A DNA stretch of 64,000 bases from Jaapia argillacea MUCL 33604 (GCA_000697665.1 KL197715.1:847168-911167); one strand, 5' to 3'. Shown: positions 1 to 11,500, numbered from the stretch's first letter. Notes: generated from the sequence alone by a model not told the origin. A program made the numbers and translations.

Positions 1-1080
1 ACTTAAGCCGCTCAGCCCATGAAAGAAGGGGCCGGACCATACTCGTGTCAAGGGGGAGAGACGGAGACGAGACAAAGGAAACGGCCGACTAACCTTGAAG
101 AGTCTCTATAGCGCGGGGAATGGCGAGGTCTTGAGGAGAGGGGAAAGGGGAAAGGGAGAATGCAGAGGGGGAAGAAAGCAGGATGTTGAACATGGGTGAG
201 TGGCGAGGGTTTAAGTATCCCTCCAGCGCGATTGAAAGTCCGCCTCGACCAGCGTCAGCCACCATGGAATGCGTCATAATTAAACATACAGGCATTCCGG
301 GCATGTGAAGGGCGAGGATCGACGAGGGCTTCTGTTCCAAATTGGGAAGTTGAATTGCTACTTGAGGACAGAATTGAAGGCACCATCATCTGATTACCGT
401 AGACTTTGCGTTGCCTCGTACGGCCCAGACAAAGAAGACGATAAAGTTATTGTTAGAACCCCCTATCGTCTTGTCCGACTCCGCCGACGTTGTCGCCTCC
501 GGGAAGACAAATAGGTTCCTCGTTGGGTAGCATTGGGAGAGGAAGGAACCAAGTAGCCAGGTGTCGACATCTTCTGAAGTTCGAATGAGGGTAAATTGAA
601 ACAGGAGGAACTGGGACCACGGTCAATGGGGTAGACTATGTTCAAGGTCACCGGCGGTGGAGAGCAAGTGACGCCAGCGGCATGCCAAGAGAAAATAGGG
701 GCCAAGGAACAATGAGCGCTGATCACTGGAGTGCCTGAATAACCGGGACAAAAATATCTACTCTCCGAATAACATCGGCGGAGCAGCAGCTGCCAGTTCG
801 ATGAGCCATGGAAGGATGTTGGACTCTCATCGCCAGCCGCTTTCGGGCATCGATATGCATCAATCTGTATCTCTGAGTAGTAGAGATTAACTGGAGGGAA
901 AAGCTGACAGATTTAATTGGCCAGCGTCCTGGCGGGCAGCAACGAATCCAAGATTGCGATTCAAAAACAACAGAAGTCAACGTCTGAATCACTGATGGTG
1001 TTGAATTCCCATTCCGTCAAAAACCAAACACGGGACAACACATCCATCGAAGTCACGGTTATGCTTCGATTCGGCAAACT
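1..1080 (-). repeat. Dispersed repeat A, copy 1 (runs off window edge)
   Basis: Read on the minus strand this segment matches 28605-29727 on the plus strand, so the two form an inverted pair about 28 kb apart. Identity by eye is roughly 75-80 percent over most of the length but close to 99 percent in the last 95 bases next to position 1. Shared landmarks are a TATA-like stretch before a CT-rich leader and a GTTAGT donor-like site near the conserved end. The promoter-plus-leader layout would fit a long terminal repeat or the 5' region of a multicopy gene; no coding domain of a retroelement was recognised, so the class is open. The true left end lies outside the window. Confidence 0.75.
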
Positions 1081-1704
1081 CACGATTCCTGCTCACACTA
1101 CCCAAATTGATCTATAAATTGGAAGGAAGAACTGAACTCGACCATAGGAACGGACGCAAGTGCAGAAGGGGATGATGAGCAACCTCGTCGCGAACCCTTT
1201 TATACGAACTCCATCAACGTCCGATCTCGGTTCTCCAAAGCGCCTCGGAATGCTCGTACTACCAGCGAATTGTTGCGCTGCCTCGTCCAGAATTGGAGTA
1301 TGTTTGCCATTTCCGCAGGTGATGGAGGGGGAAAGCTGTGCACTGCTGCTGATGATATGAGAACAGCAGATAAAAACATCCCATCTCAGCCAGGCTGCCT
1401 CTTGGAAGACTTCATGTTGGGTCTCACTGACAAAGTTGTCCTCGTCACAGGAGTCTCCCGCCGCCATCATGACACGGTGTAAAGATAGATTCTTGGTTCT
1501 CCCATGGCAAGCCGGCCGCTAACTTACTGCCATATTTCCCTCCTATCGAGCACCAATCGCCAGGCATGAGTTACTTATCACATAGTATACTTAGTCGATA
1601 ACTTCGGGACAGTGGAGGAGTGACTATGTTCGTCTCATCATGCAAACATGTAAATCAGGCCTGAAAATCTTCAATGAAAGGTCCTGGATTTACGGAGCAC
1701 AACT
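1081..1704. other. Intergenic, nothing recognised
   Basis: There is an ATG-initiated open frame of 125 codons on the minus strand (1470-1093), but it matches no family I know and has no supporting splice structure. Confidence 0.4.
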
Positions 1705-2012
1705 ATCCCAGCTGCCATCAAGTATGCAGATTCCCGACGTCACCACACCTTATCCTGAGGGAGGTGCTGGTGACGGAGAAAGTCAGGGAAATTGATAGAT
1801 ATTGCAATTTAAAATACATGGAAATATGTGAATGGGCGCGCGAAGGGTTCCCTGGAACCTTGATCAAGCGCGGTGGTACGTGAAAATTATTGTGAAAACG
1901 AAGTTTTGACATACGGTTCTACTGGGACCCAGGCAATCAAGAAATAGACGAGAGTTGGATCAACCAACACTGTGTCGATGGACGTTGGCAGAACGGGAGG
2001 AGGATAGGAGGG
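1705..2012 (-). repeat. Repeat B, copy 1
   Basis: Read on the minus strand, this block matches 30884-31265 on the plus strand with interrupted similarity (roughly 75-80 percent by eye). It lies just downstream of the orphan gene at 2212-3198. The second copy lies on the other side of repeat A, so the A-B order differs between the two loci. Confidence 0.65.
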
Positions 2013-2211
2013 ATGTATCGAAGGCGCATAATATCCAGAATGACTCGTGGAAGAAGTGAGGGGGAAATGGCGAACAGCATAGCATAGTTTATAGAATATG
2101 AGGGCATCGATCGACGGGGCCGCGGATAGGATTGAGGCAAATACGATTAAATATATATTTTGTTGGGTATATGCACTTGGTCGAGAAGGTAAAGCAGTTC
2201 GGCTCCCGCAG

Positions 2212-3198
2212 CTAGACGACTAGCAGCGAATAGCTCGGTGGGTTTGAAGCGTGGAGAGGGGGTGATGCGAAAAACGATGAGAGGGATGAGTAGGCAGGCG
2301 GTGGTTCCTCAAACTGCCGTAAATGGATTGGCGAGTCGGAGCGCCGTTTCGATGGTGTCGTATCATCGGACCAGCACTGTCGGCCGTGATCTTTACCACC
2401 ATCCTTCAAACCCATCATCTCGCGATCGAAAGCTTCCGCAATTTCCTCAGAGGCGCACCGCAGTTCCTCTGGGTGCTCCCCGTCTTCCGATAATGCATGG
2501 TGCAAATCAGAGGCATGGATGAATTGCATGACACGGGCGGCCTTCCTTGGATCGAAGTCCCAGCGGACTTCGTACTCCCCAGACGCTTGATTCCAGCGAT
2601 CAACCACGTCTCCAGTGCACCATGAAGACGATGCCCTCCCATATCTTAAAAGGTTGGTCCAAATGCATGAAGCATACCACCAACCATTCGACGTCCATTT
2701 ATCCAATAAATGGGAGGATTTGGAAATAACGCCGAGGAGCTTGGCGAGGTCTCCGAATGAAGGGCTATGGGGAGACGAAAAGGAAACCCAGGCCATCGGG
2801 ATGTCGACGTTATGATCGAAAGGGGAGGGAATAAAGACGGTGTCCTGGTCATTGAGACCGGAAATTCGCCGGAAAATCTTCGTCCATGAAGGTGAGGCGC
2901 GATCGATACGGATCTGGTATCGTTTCGAATCCTTTTCGAAAGAAACACAGATATATTCGTGGGCGGGCGAGTTCCGTCCCTTCATCCAATAGATGGTGTG
3001 TATCTCTGTACCAGCGACTTCTTCAGAAGCCTCAGGGGATTGCGCCCACGCCAAAAATTTCTCGACGCTCATTTTCACAGTGAAGTGGTGTTTGTGAGCG
3101 GAGGGGAAGATTGAATAGAAGTAGTCGAGCCCCGAACGTGAAGGGACGCCGGGCGTTTCAGAATCGTGGGCGCGACGAGCCATTGAAGTCTGTGTCAT
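2212..3198 (-). CDS. Hypothetical protein, single exon, 328 aa
   Basis: This is an uninterrupted frame from ATG at 3198 to a stop at 2212, with codon use and amino-acid composition of a real protein. I recognise no named domain. The N-terminal half has alternating hydrophobic and charged blocks (TEIHTIYWMKGR near residue 68, NGWWYASCIW near residue 173) of the kind seen in unannotated Agaricomycete proteins. The last 60 residues are Ser/Pro-rich and probably disordered. There is no signal peptide or membrane segment, so a cytosolic or nuclear product is likely. A second in-frame ATG follows six codons after the first, so the exact start is uncertain. A 24-base exact match to its coding sequence recurs near 30850, next to repeat B copy 2, suggesting the locus was copied in part. 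Confidence 0.65.
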   Translation of the reverse strand: MTQTSMARRAHDSETPGVPSRSGLDYFYSIFPSAHKHHFTVKMSVEKFLAWAQSPEASEEVAGTEIHTIYWMKGRNSPAHEYICVSFEKDSKRYQIRIDRASPSWTKIFRRISGLNDQDTVFIPSPFDHNVDIPMAWVSFSSPHSPSFGDLAKLLGVISKSSHLLDKWTSNGWWYASCIWTNLLRYGRASSSWCTGDVVDRWNQASGEYEVRWDFDPRKAARVMQFIHASDLHHALSEDGEHPEELRCASEEIAEAFDREMMGLKDGGKDHGRQCWSDDTTPSKRRSDSPIHLRQFEEPPPAYSSLSSFFASPPLHASNPPSYSLLVV

Positions 3199-4391
3199 GA
3201 CTTTATCTTTCTGTGAGATGGAGAACGGTGCGATCGATGGGAGGAGCGGCTTACAGAGTCTGGAAGGAACCTGAGGGCGAGGGAAATGAGGGAGAAGGGG
3301 TGGGAGCTGGGTTGATCAATCTCTTTGAGGTACTTATCCAAACCAGTGAGTCGTACGACAACGCCTCAACGCAGCTTCAGCGGCATAGCCTACGATGGCC
3401 GTCAGCTGCTCCAGATTGTCATGGAGTGCCTTGCACACGCCACTTACAGCGCCTTTCATAAGTATGCGGAAAGACGATTTTTTTCAACGAGCCTCCCAGC
3501 CACAAACTGAGCTAATTCAGGTCGCTATGCGTCATGGCTCCCCAAAAGATGTGGAGCGAGTACCGAAAGTCTCCACAGTTGTGAACCTTCCTTTCCAAGA
3601 ACTCCATACGAACGACATCAATTTGGGACCAAATGCCCATAGTTGGGGCTCAGATACCTCAATGGTCATTCATTACTTGGCTTCTCTTAGTTTCTTGTGG
3701 AGCAAGTCAGACTAATGAACGGTCACGGATGGATCAGAATGGTCTGATGTGATGTAAGAGTGCCAAATCTGGCATTGGATTTGAGGTGGGGCTGCTCGAG
3801 AAAAAATCGTCTTTCCGCATACTTATGAAAGGCGCTGTAAGTAAATGGCAAGAGCGCCCATCCTTCCCCGATCAGGTTTGCTCCCGAACTTCGCTGGCCC
3901 ATTGTCGGTCCGGAGGGGCTGTTCAAGTAACGACACGACCTGAAAGCCACAGCACAGAAAGCGAGTCGTGAGCAAGCTGCGAAGGAGCGCAAGTCTGACA
4001 GAAGTACATTTCATTGATTATCGTACTATAACAACAATTTGAGAATACAACAACAGTCGCGTAGGGTGTCAATGATTCCGATACTAATACTACTCTAAAA
4101 TGATGACGGAGAACCTGGAGGCGACAGAATCCAAATCCAATGGGAGGTGTGTAGTGTAAAGTGAGAGAAAAACCACAAAGAATAAAGGTCACGAGGTAGG
4201 AAGAAATAAATCCGATCGACGGGGTATGCAGCCTGATAATGAAGCATAATGAAATCAAGCATGAAGAAAGTGCACACAGACGAGGAAAGAGAAAAAAAAG
4301 TGCAATACAGTAGGTGACGATGCAAAAAAAGAGGACGACGACGAAAAACACACCAAAGGACTCAGCTGCGAACAACAAGACCAACACCACC
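3199..4391. other. Intergenic stretch holding a 41-nt inverted repeat
   Basis: No gene was recognised between the orphan gene and the DUF6699 gene. The 212-codon minus frame at 3923-4561 is Arg/Gly low-complexity shadow overlapping the 3' end of the neighbouring gene. The segment contains the perfect inverted repeat listed separately. Confidence 0.5.
3443..3841. repeat. 41-nt perfect inverted repeat with 317-nt spacer
   Basis: Bases 3443-3483 are the exact reverse complement of 3801-3841 (arms include ATAAGTATGCGG on the left). The arms end in a run of T on the left and A on the right, both facing inward. Similarity fades quickly outside the arms. The size (399 bp) and lack of coding frame would suit a MITE-like element or a snap-back duplication; I see no clear target-site duplication. 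Confidence 0.8.
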
Positions 4392-6000
4392 TCACATCGA
4401 CGAATCCGAGTCAGGAGTCGGTGGTCGAACATGTGGTGTCCGCGGTCGATTCGCCGAAGATGGTCTTGACCGATGACCAGACCTAGGTCTCTCCCTCTCC
4501 CTCTCAACCTCCTGCGCCCTCTCCTCAGCCTGCCTCGCCTCCAGCGCAGCATGATCATCAATCTCCTGCTGCGTCATCGGATACGAAGGTTCACAAACCA
4601 ACACAAGCGTACAAGGCATAATCTCCCCTCCACAAAACTCCTTCACATACCCATCCTCCCTCCTAATCCCACCAAACATCGACTCCCTCCCCAAATAATC
4701 AAACTTTCGCAACTCCCGCCCGGCTCGTCCACCTGGGACACCATAAGCTGGAGAACGGTTGTGATGGTACGATTTGATGACTTCGCGTTGTTTGTTGGAG
4801 GGTTGTTGGTTATGTTCGGATTTTTTGACGATGCTTTGTAAGAAATCACCGATCTTGTCCATCACTTCTCCGCATGTTAAGCCGATTTCGGGATCGGAGG
4901 CGTCGAGCATGATCATCCAAGGGAAGGTGCGTGAGATGATGCGGAGAGTTTGGAGACGGGGGAAAGTGGCTGGAGCACCTCGACCGCCCATCCATGATTG
5001 ATGGGCTGGTTCGGCAGAAGATTGACAATAGTTGGAGGGGAAGAGCATGTTCCATTTGATGTATTCTTTTGTGCTGTCCTCTCGTACGCCAATGAGGGGG
5101 TTCACTTGGATGTTGGCTTTGACGATTTTAGTAAGGAAGGGGGTAAGGACTGGGCCATCTACCAACAAATGACAACTCATAAGCATCAAGCACCGAGGAA
5201 CACGCCAATGACACTAGAGGAAGCGACTTACAATTTCGCCCAGTCGCAAACCGACTTATATTCGAACTTCCATCCCTAGGATTATTCCTCTCCTCCACAA
5301 AATGAATCGCAGGCTCTGGGTCTCTCGCAGGTTGTGGGGGTGGCGGAGGCGCGGCCTGTGGCTGCATCATATAAGCTCCAGGCATACCAGGCATAGGAGC
5401 CTGGCCCCAAGCAGGAGTCGCAGCCATCGCAGGATAAGGTGTATACATCGCCTGTGGCGCACCTCCCCAACCCATCTGCATACCCATACCAGGAGGCATC
5501 ATATTAATCCCCAACGCTCCGCCACCAGGTAATTGTTGTACGCCAACGAATCCGGTTCCTGGTGGAGCCCAAGGTGTGCCTTGGGGAGCATTAGGCCAAG
5601 GAGCGTTCGCAGCAGCTGCAGCAGCTCCGTAACCAATGAAATCGGGTGCAAAGCCTTGTGGAGGTCCCGCAGGTGTAGATGGATAACCTCCTCCTCCACC
5701 AGCTCCGGGCAACGCAACAGGTGGCGGAAAGTAGGACGTGGGTTGTACACTACCTCCACCGCCCATAGCAGGTGTATACATGGTTGGAATGAAAGGAGTT
5801 CCACCGTACGGTGATCCGACTCCTGCTCCAGTACCGGGGTAGAACTGCGGGTACGCGCCTGGGTTTTGGGCTTGGGCGTACCACTCTGGGAGGGGTGCTG
5901 CGCTTGCCGTGTTGGGCGATGGTACGACTGGGGGACGGATGGGAGAGTTCCCAGGTGGTGAAGAGATGGGAGGGATAAAGGGGGTTCCTTGGTCAGACAT
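4392..6000 (-). CDS. DUF6699 domain protein with Pro/Gly-rich N-terminus
   Basis: Two exons: 6000-5232 and 5158-4392, with a GT-AG intron of 73 nt in phase 1; 511 aa. Residues 1-240 are Pro/Gly/Ala-rich and low complexity. The C-terminal half carries the DUF6699 fold seen in Agaricomycetes: it begins YGPVLTPFL immediately after the intron, then has the FPWMIMLDASDPEIGLTCGE block, in which Pro-Trp is the family hallmark. A charged Glu/Arg tail ends the protein. No signal peptide is present, and the function of the family is unknown. A shorter paralogue on the same strand lies at 8222-9127 and has an intron at the equivalent place and phase. Start chosen: the ATG at 6000, first Met of the open frame. 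Confidence 0.8.
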
Positions 6001-8221
6001 TTTGTTGGTAGATTAAGTAAGGAGGCGTCGGGCGGTGAGTTATCTGGACGGATCGGGGTGGTGGTCCAAAGCACTGGTCGTGATGATCAGTTGTTACTGG
6101 GGTGGGAGCGGGTGTGGCAGGGAAGATAGAACTCACACAAAATCGGAAGCGCCCGATACTAGGAGTTGTTCCTCTGCGTTTCCTAGTCACCTTTGGGGGG
6201 TAATGATCCCAAAAGCAGAAACCAAAAAACCGGTGATGGTGGGAGAACTAAGAGAGCGGATTTCGCAATTCCGGTTCCAAAGGCGACGCAAAGGAAAACA
6301 AGGGCGAGTGTGGGGTCAAGAGACCTTTTGGGGGTGGTGGACACAGCTGGAAGGTACAAGAGGGCGAGTGAAGGCGATGAGAGAGCTGTGCCGGAATCAA
6401 CCCTCGGAGTGTGTGGGTAACGGTCCTAACAAAAGACGCCGAACGACAAGTAAATTTTGAAGGTGGCTCTGCGAGAAAGAGGACCCAATTTGGTGTATTA
6501 GGGTGAAGGGTATGCTGGATCGGTTTCCCGTCGTCCGTTTGTCCGCCCTTTCCCTAGATTGCGTTAGAATGACAAGGGAACTTGGAGGCCAAAAGAGTAG
6601 AACTGGGGCCAGATGACTGAGGATAAATGGTTGGCAGTCCGATGACCAGCTGCAGAGACAAGTCAAGACAAGTAAGTGCTCGAGTCAGTGCAGTTTTTGA
6701 TGAGGGTAAGGTGGACACGCATTTGGATGGAATGGCTAAATCAGGACCACGTGGCATCCAACGATCAAAAACCGGATCGATTGCATCAATCGGTGGCTGT
6801 GCCCGGCTTTTGATTCCGTTTTTGTCTTTTTCCTCTGCAGAGTCCGTGCCTTGGAGTGTTGCCTTACAGCGGACGTAGCCTCGTCTTCCAGTCTTGTATG
6901 AATGGAGATATAGTCAAACAGGCATAGTTCATCCAAAAACCAAAAATTGACGTCCGCACACTATGTATCTCCTCCGAAATGTCAATACACTCTTGGAACG
7001 GAGATGGTGACTCAGTACATGGTCCGCAGACGGAGGTCACCGATTCATCATGTCCTTCCAAGCCAACGCCTCGAGGCTACCACATTCTAACCACCCCAAA
7101 AAAAGCCTCGATCGGGTCGAGACATCGTTGGCTGAACAAAGGCTCACGGAACGCCCATCACATCGAGATAGCACAAACGTTCCGGTCATCATGACATCCA
7201 CCTCGAGGCTCTCGTACTCATTCTTATTTGGTATCGTCAATCCGATTGTACCAACGAAACGGAAATATACGAGTTCGTGTGGACGTTACCTCAATGCAAT
7301 CGCATTCCCGTTTGTAAGTACTATTCATGTCGAATCATATCGAGGACGGGGTTGATAATCATCCATCCAATTTCGATACACCAGCGTGCTGCGGCACAGG
7401 ACTCACGGAATATCCTTTCGTCACCCTCCATACCCCGAGTAAACCGCCGCTGTCAGCTACATAACTTCCATACAATCGCATCGAGCCTCCTTCGAAACCC
7501 AGATTTTGATATCGATAACCCATTGTTTGCGAGTCAGCGGCACGAAAAACCTTCACGGCTAGACATACTTCCATACTCCGAGTTCCACCACCTCGCCATA
7601 CTCTAAAGCCAAACCGGTATACTAGGGTCCAAAACAACGTCCACCCCAACCCGCAGTCCGATTCTTCCTATATTCGAGGGTCTAGGACGTGACCTCCATA
7701 TGGAGGTGGCACGCAAAACGGAAGGCGGAGGATGCTTCTCCAAGTATACCGATCAAGCAAGTCCGAGGTCCGTTACTCGTTAGTTACAAAGTTAGTATGA
7801 TGGAGAATCCGGATGTTTTATTGTATATGTACCATCTCGGGTCTTGTGCATGTGCTCTCGAGCACCGGTGATCAAGGATGATAATCTGCGCAGTACACGT
7901 CCAAGTGGTGAAAACACAAGTGATCTCCTATCAGGCACACCCTTGACTCTTCTCGAAGTTTCGTCCATTGTTCCACTGGAGTGACATAGGAGCCTCGCTG
8001 CATGATGCTAACAATACATTCGATTTCTGATATCTGAAAGGAAGTCGTGAAGGGGGGTACAAAGTGCAGAGCTCGGAGAACAATATCAAGAATAAAACAG
8101 TAAGGATATGTAGTAGATTCGTGAGTAACGCATCAAGGGACCACACGACGAAAAGAGGAAACAAGTAACTGAGTAAAGAAAAATCAGGACAATAGGCCCC
8201 TGGTCACGTCAGACCGGTCGT
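6001..8221. other. 2.2 kb gap between DUF6699 paralogues, nothing firm
   Basis: Several frames of 60-140 codons exist, but none shows a known domain. A short open frame around 7172-7330 on the plus strand followed by a GTAAGT donor looks faintly exon-like, but I could not build a gene around it. The part next to 6000 should hold the promoter of the minus-strand gene. Confidence 0.4.
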
Positions 8222-9127
8222 TTACGAAGATAACCCAATAACGAAGATATTAGGAGCTTTATACCCCAACCTCGAAACAGCATACGAATCCTTCCTCGAA
8301 AGGCCTTCGAAGTACACCCTCTCTCTCAACCAATCTACATAAAAACCGCAATCAGCTTTTAAATCCTTAACCTCCCCTGGGCCCACTAGAAAGCTGGAGG
8401 CAAAGAATATTGAGTACTCACCGACTCGTTTAAGTCTGATCGAAGTAGGCGCAGGTGAATAATACATATTCCAACCATTCCCTCCCGGTTGGTTAGCTTG
8501 GTTATGAGCTGCCGTTCGCCTCATCTGTTCTTGTAGACGTGGAGGGAGCGAAGCGAGTTCAGCGTCCGTGACCATGTTATCTGTATAACTGCCAACGCAC
8601 AAATGTTAGCGGGTGGCGTGGGGGTGGGGAAGAGGAAGAGGAAAGGCAAAACGCACTCTTTCCAGATTGTAGAACAGATATCACCGAGTGTGACTCCTTT
8701 TTTGTTTGAAACGATCGTGCACCATGGACTATATTCGGTGATTAGGATGAGTTCTTCGACTCGGGGGAGGGTGGCTGGTTCGTCTTTGCATGCAAAGGGG
8801 AGATCGCGGTTTTGAGCGTCTGGGTTGAACCCTCCTGTTTGACCTGTTTGTTCAATACGGTGATTAGTATGGGGGTGCAGGTGAAGTGGTGACGAGAGTG
8901 TCGAGTCACGAGACTTACCGGTGGAGAGGTTAAACACCAGATGGAAAGCTTTGTTTTGGTTGGTCAAGACTGGGTTGAGTTGGAGTTCGGAGTTGAGGAG
9001 GTATAGATCGGTTGTTGATAACACTGGTCCGTCTACACCATACAAAGATCAACTCGACTCATCGTCTGTAACGGATCGAAAACGTACATGAAGGACCAGC
9101 AGACCATTTTCCGACTTGATCAGCCAT
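8222..9127 (-). CDS. DUF6699 domain protein, short paralogue
   Basis: Five exons: 9127-9088, 9032-8919, 8843-8657, 8588-8422 and 8334-8222; all phases close, giving 206 aa. Exon 1 is only 40 nt (MADQVGKWSAGPS). Exon 2 opens with YGPVLSTTDL, matching the YGPVLTPFL of the gene at 4392-6000 with the splice at the same codon and phase. The core YSPWCTIVSNKKGVTLGDI corresponds to the Pro-Trp block of DUF6699, and the C-terminal WLRERVYFEGL and YKAPNIFVI strings are typical of the family end. The long Pro/Gly N-terminus of the paralogue is missing. Probably intracellular; function unknown. It is divergent from CCDC124, from which it is separated by about 520 bp. Confidence 0.85.
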
Positions 9128-9647
9128 ATCGCGTTACGAGTAGTCGGTGGTGAGGGTGGCAGATATCGCTGTGAGGGAGGATCTAGTGCGAGGCGCAGTG
9201 GTAAAAGGACGAGAGGCTGCGACGGATATGAAGCCAGGCAGAAGGCGATGATAGTAAAAGGTAAAAAGGGCGACTTGCGATCCTCCGAGCATCCGACCTC
9301 CTCGTGCCCTACATGCTGCAGGAGCCCAAATCGATAGCAGCACAGCCACGATCAAACCAACATCTCCGAAACACAAATCCTTTTCCGGTCGGTTCGGCCG
9401 TTTCCGCGATTACGTATGTACCTTGCATCGCAGCCGTACTTTGAATCAGATTGACAATCCAAACTGCAGCTGTGAGTCGTTGTAACTTGCAGGAGAGCCT
9501 CGAGGTTTACTTGTTACATCGTTTCGCCTTTTGTTTCTCGCCACCATCTATCTGGTTCTTACTATAACGATAACGAACTCACGGATCTTGTCTTGATTCA
9601 CCTGTTTGCTCGTACCCGACTCGAAATCCAACCAGTCATCTCTCATC
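9128..9647. promoter_or_regulatory. Divergent promoter region, DUF6699 / CCDC124
   Basis: This 520-bp interval separates two head-to-head start codons (9127 minus, 9648 plus). The plus-strand leader just upstream of 9648 is C/T-rich. No clear TATA box is visible. The role is inferred from gene orientation only. Confidence 0.45.
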
Positions 9648-10853
9648 ATGCCCCCCAAAGGCGGAAACGCAAAGAAGGAATCAGGGCGGGCCAAGAAAGC
9701 AGAAAACGAAGCGAAGAAGAAGGAGACAGCCGCAGCGGAGAAGGTACACCCGTCTCCCACCTCCTCTCCCCCACTTACCTCACAATTCATCGTAGGAGAA
9801 ACAAGATGCCGATAAATGGGCAGACGGTTCCAAGGGTAACAAGAAAAAACAAGAAGCAGAAGAAAAGCGCAAAGCCGAACTCGCTCGGAAAGTAGAAAAT
9901 GCTCGTCTCTTGGCAGAAGAAGAGAAAATCGTAGCTGCTGTGAAGCCTAAACCTGCCGCTAACAAAGCTGGGAAGAAACCTGCCCCGAAACCAGCTGGGC
10001 CTGGGGCTATTGCCACTGGTGGAGGTATTGTAGGTGCTGAAGACGAGGCGAGTGGAAGTGGGAAGGCGGAGGAGAGGGAAGAGGAGCCTGAGGCGTTCAG
10101 TGCTACTGGCATTGATAACGCTTTGGATTTGTTGGAAGTCGTGAATGCCAAGACTGACAAAGCTAGTGTGGGGAGCCAGGCTGCTGGATTGGAGAGGCAC
10201 CCTGAGGTGTGTGCACGTTTTTGTGTCTGATGCAACGAATGTTGATTCGGAGGATTTTGGTTTGTAGCGTCGATTCAAGGTTGGTTTTGAGTACCGTGTG
10301 GTTTTGTCCGTGGTGTTCTCACCGTCGAACTTATAGGCTGCGTTCGAGGCATACAAAGAACGAGAACTACCCAAGATCAGGGTTGATGTTCGTTTACCCT
10401 CTCTCATTTCCCTTCCGATTCTTCCCTTCCTCCCAATGCTCATCACACCCTTCATCATCAGCAACCTGGCCTGCGATTACAACAATACCAGGTATTTGGG
10501 TTCAATTCATATCCAACGCCATTGTTCTTGAACCTTCGTTTGTAGGAACTCCTGTATAAGCAGTTCCAGAAATCTCCCGAAAACCCGTGAGTCCCCTTCC
10601 TTGCACTGCTATACCCCGCCTCCAAATATGCTCGGCATGACTTGCGATCATGGGTTGACGTGCCTTTGTGATCACCACTTGGCATCGTCCCACGGCCATT
10701 ACTCCCACCCCTCTTGTCGCATCGCTTATCCTCACCCTCATGTATAGGTTCAACCAAGTCACGGTCTCATACGACGCAGACCAAGATCAAAAGGTCGCTG
10801 CTTTGCGGAAGAAGAACGCCGAGATCGAAGAACGCTTACGCGAGAAGGCTTAG
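9648..10853 (+). CDS. CCDC124: CCDC124/Lso2-like ribosome-associated coiled-coil protein
   Basis: Seven exons: 9648-9743, 9796-10206, 10268-10279, 10337-10381, 10462-10491, 10546-10586 and 10748-10853; phases close to 246 aa. The N-terminus MPPKGGNAKKES and the following Lys/Glu-rich helix KQDADKWADGSKGNKKKQEA match CCDC124, the human counterpart of yeast Lso2, which binds idle 80S ribosomes at the subunit interface and helps them restart translation. The C-terminal third (FKAAFEAYKERELPKIR, then QFQKSPENPFNQ) is the conserved family tail. Residues 80-170 are an Ala/Pro/Glu linker. Exons of 12 nt and 30 nt are supported because only they restore the family motif. Start: ATG at 9648; the frame is open further upstream but without a better Met. 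Confidence 0.9.
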
Positions 10854-11500
10854 GTGGTTCATTGTACGTTGCTGCTCAGCCTTTGAGATCAGGCTTTACT
10901 GTAGGTTTCGAGTGGTCGGGCGATGGGATGAACGGTCCATGCGTGCTTGCGATGTCGTGGCGTGATGTGGTGGTGAATTGGTCGGCGCAGTTGTCATGAT
11001 CATGTTGTATGTGTATGTCGGAAGTTGAGCGAGGCTGTTTTTTGTTGTATTGACCGGGTTGTACGGTCCAGAACAATCAATTTGTGTACTGATTTTTTGA
11101 TCGGATTTCGTCTTGTGCTCTTCATACCCATTGTGCCGAGCAACTACTGCAAGTACATCTGTGTGATCGACTGAGGAACCGGCTAAGACATCGCCCAGTG
11201 GTTTTGGATGACGAAACTAACACAACATCCGTGCTCGAGCGTCGACATACACATGGCCCGCAGGTAAGCAGTGTTCTTGGAACATTCGTCTAATATCTGT
11301 TGCTGCACTGCTACGCTGCTTGTTGTCGTCTGAGCCCGCCACAGTTGCCTCAAAAGGAAACCGCAGACCCTTACGTTAGCGCGGCGCACCGGGCCCCACC
11401 AAAGGTATAAGAACGCTACCTCGCATTCACCCCACCAACATACTCAGCCTCTGCCGCATCTCCCTCTACACCCCAACCTCAAGCAATATAAACATCTAAA
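10854..11500. promoter_or_regulatory. CCDC124 3' region and calcipressin promoter
   Basis: No gene is visible. A TATAAGAA-like element lies at about 11406-11413, some 90 bp before the calcipressin ATG, followed by a C/T-rich leader with several CCAAC/CACC strings. Assignment is by position. Confidence 0.4.

Noticed and set aside
1093-1470. ATG-initiated minus frame of 125 codons near repeat A
   Set aside because: No family resemblance, odd Cys/Ile-rich end, and no splice or promoter support; it lies in a repeat-rich edge.
3923-4561. 212-codon minus frame overlapping the DUF6699 3' end
   Set aside because: The start is an Arg/Gly low-complexity shadow of the coding strand in another frame, followed by hydrophobic sequence typical of translated A+T-rich spacer.
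4473-4841. Plus-strand frame opposite DUF6699 exon 2
   Set aside because: Antisense shadow; the minus strand carries the family motifs and a matching splice phase.
7172-7606. Exon-like plus frame ending at a GTAAGT
   Set aside because: It reads plausibly for about 50 codons but no start, neighbouring exon or known motif could be attached.
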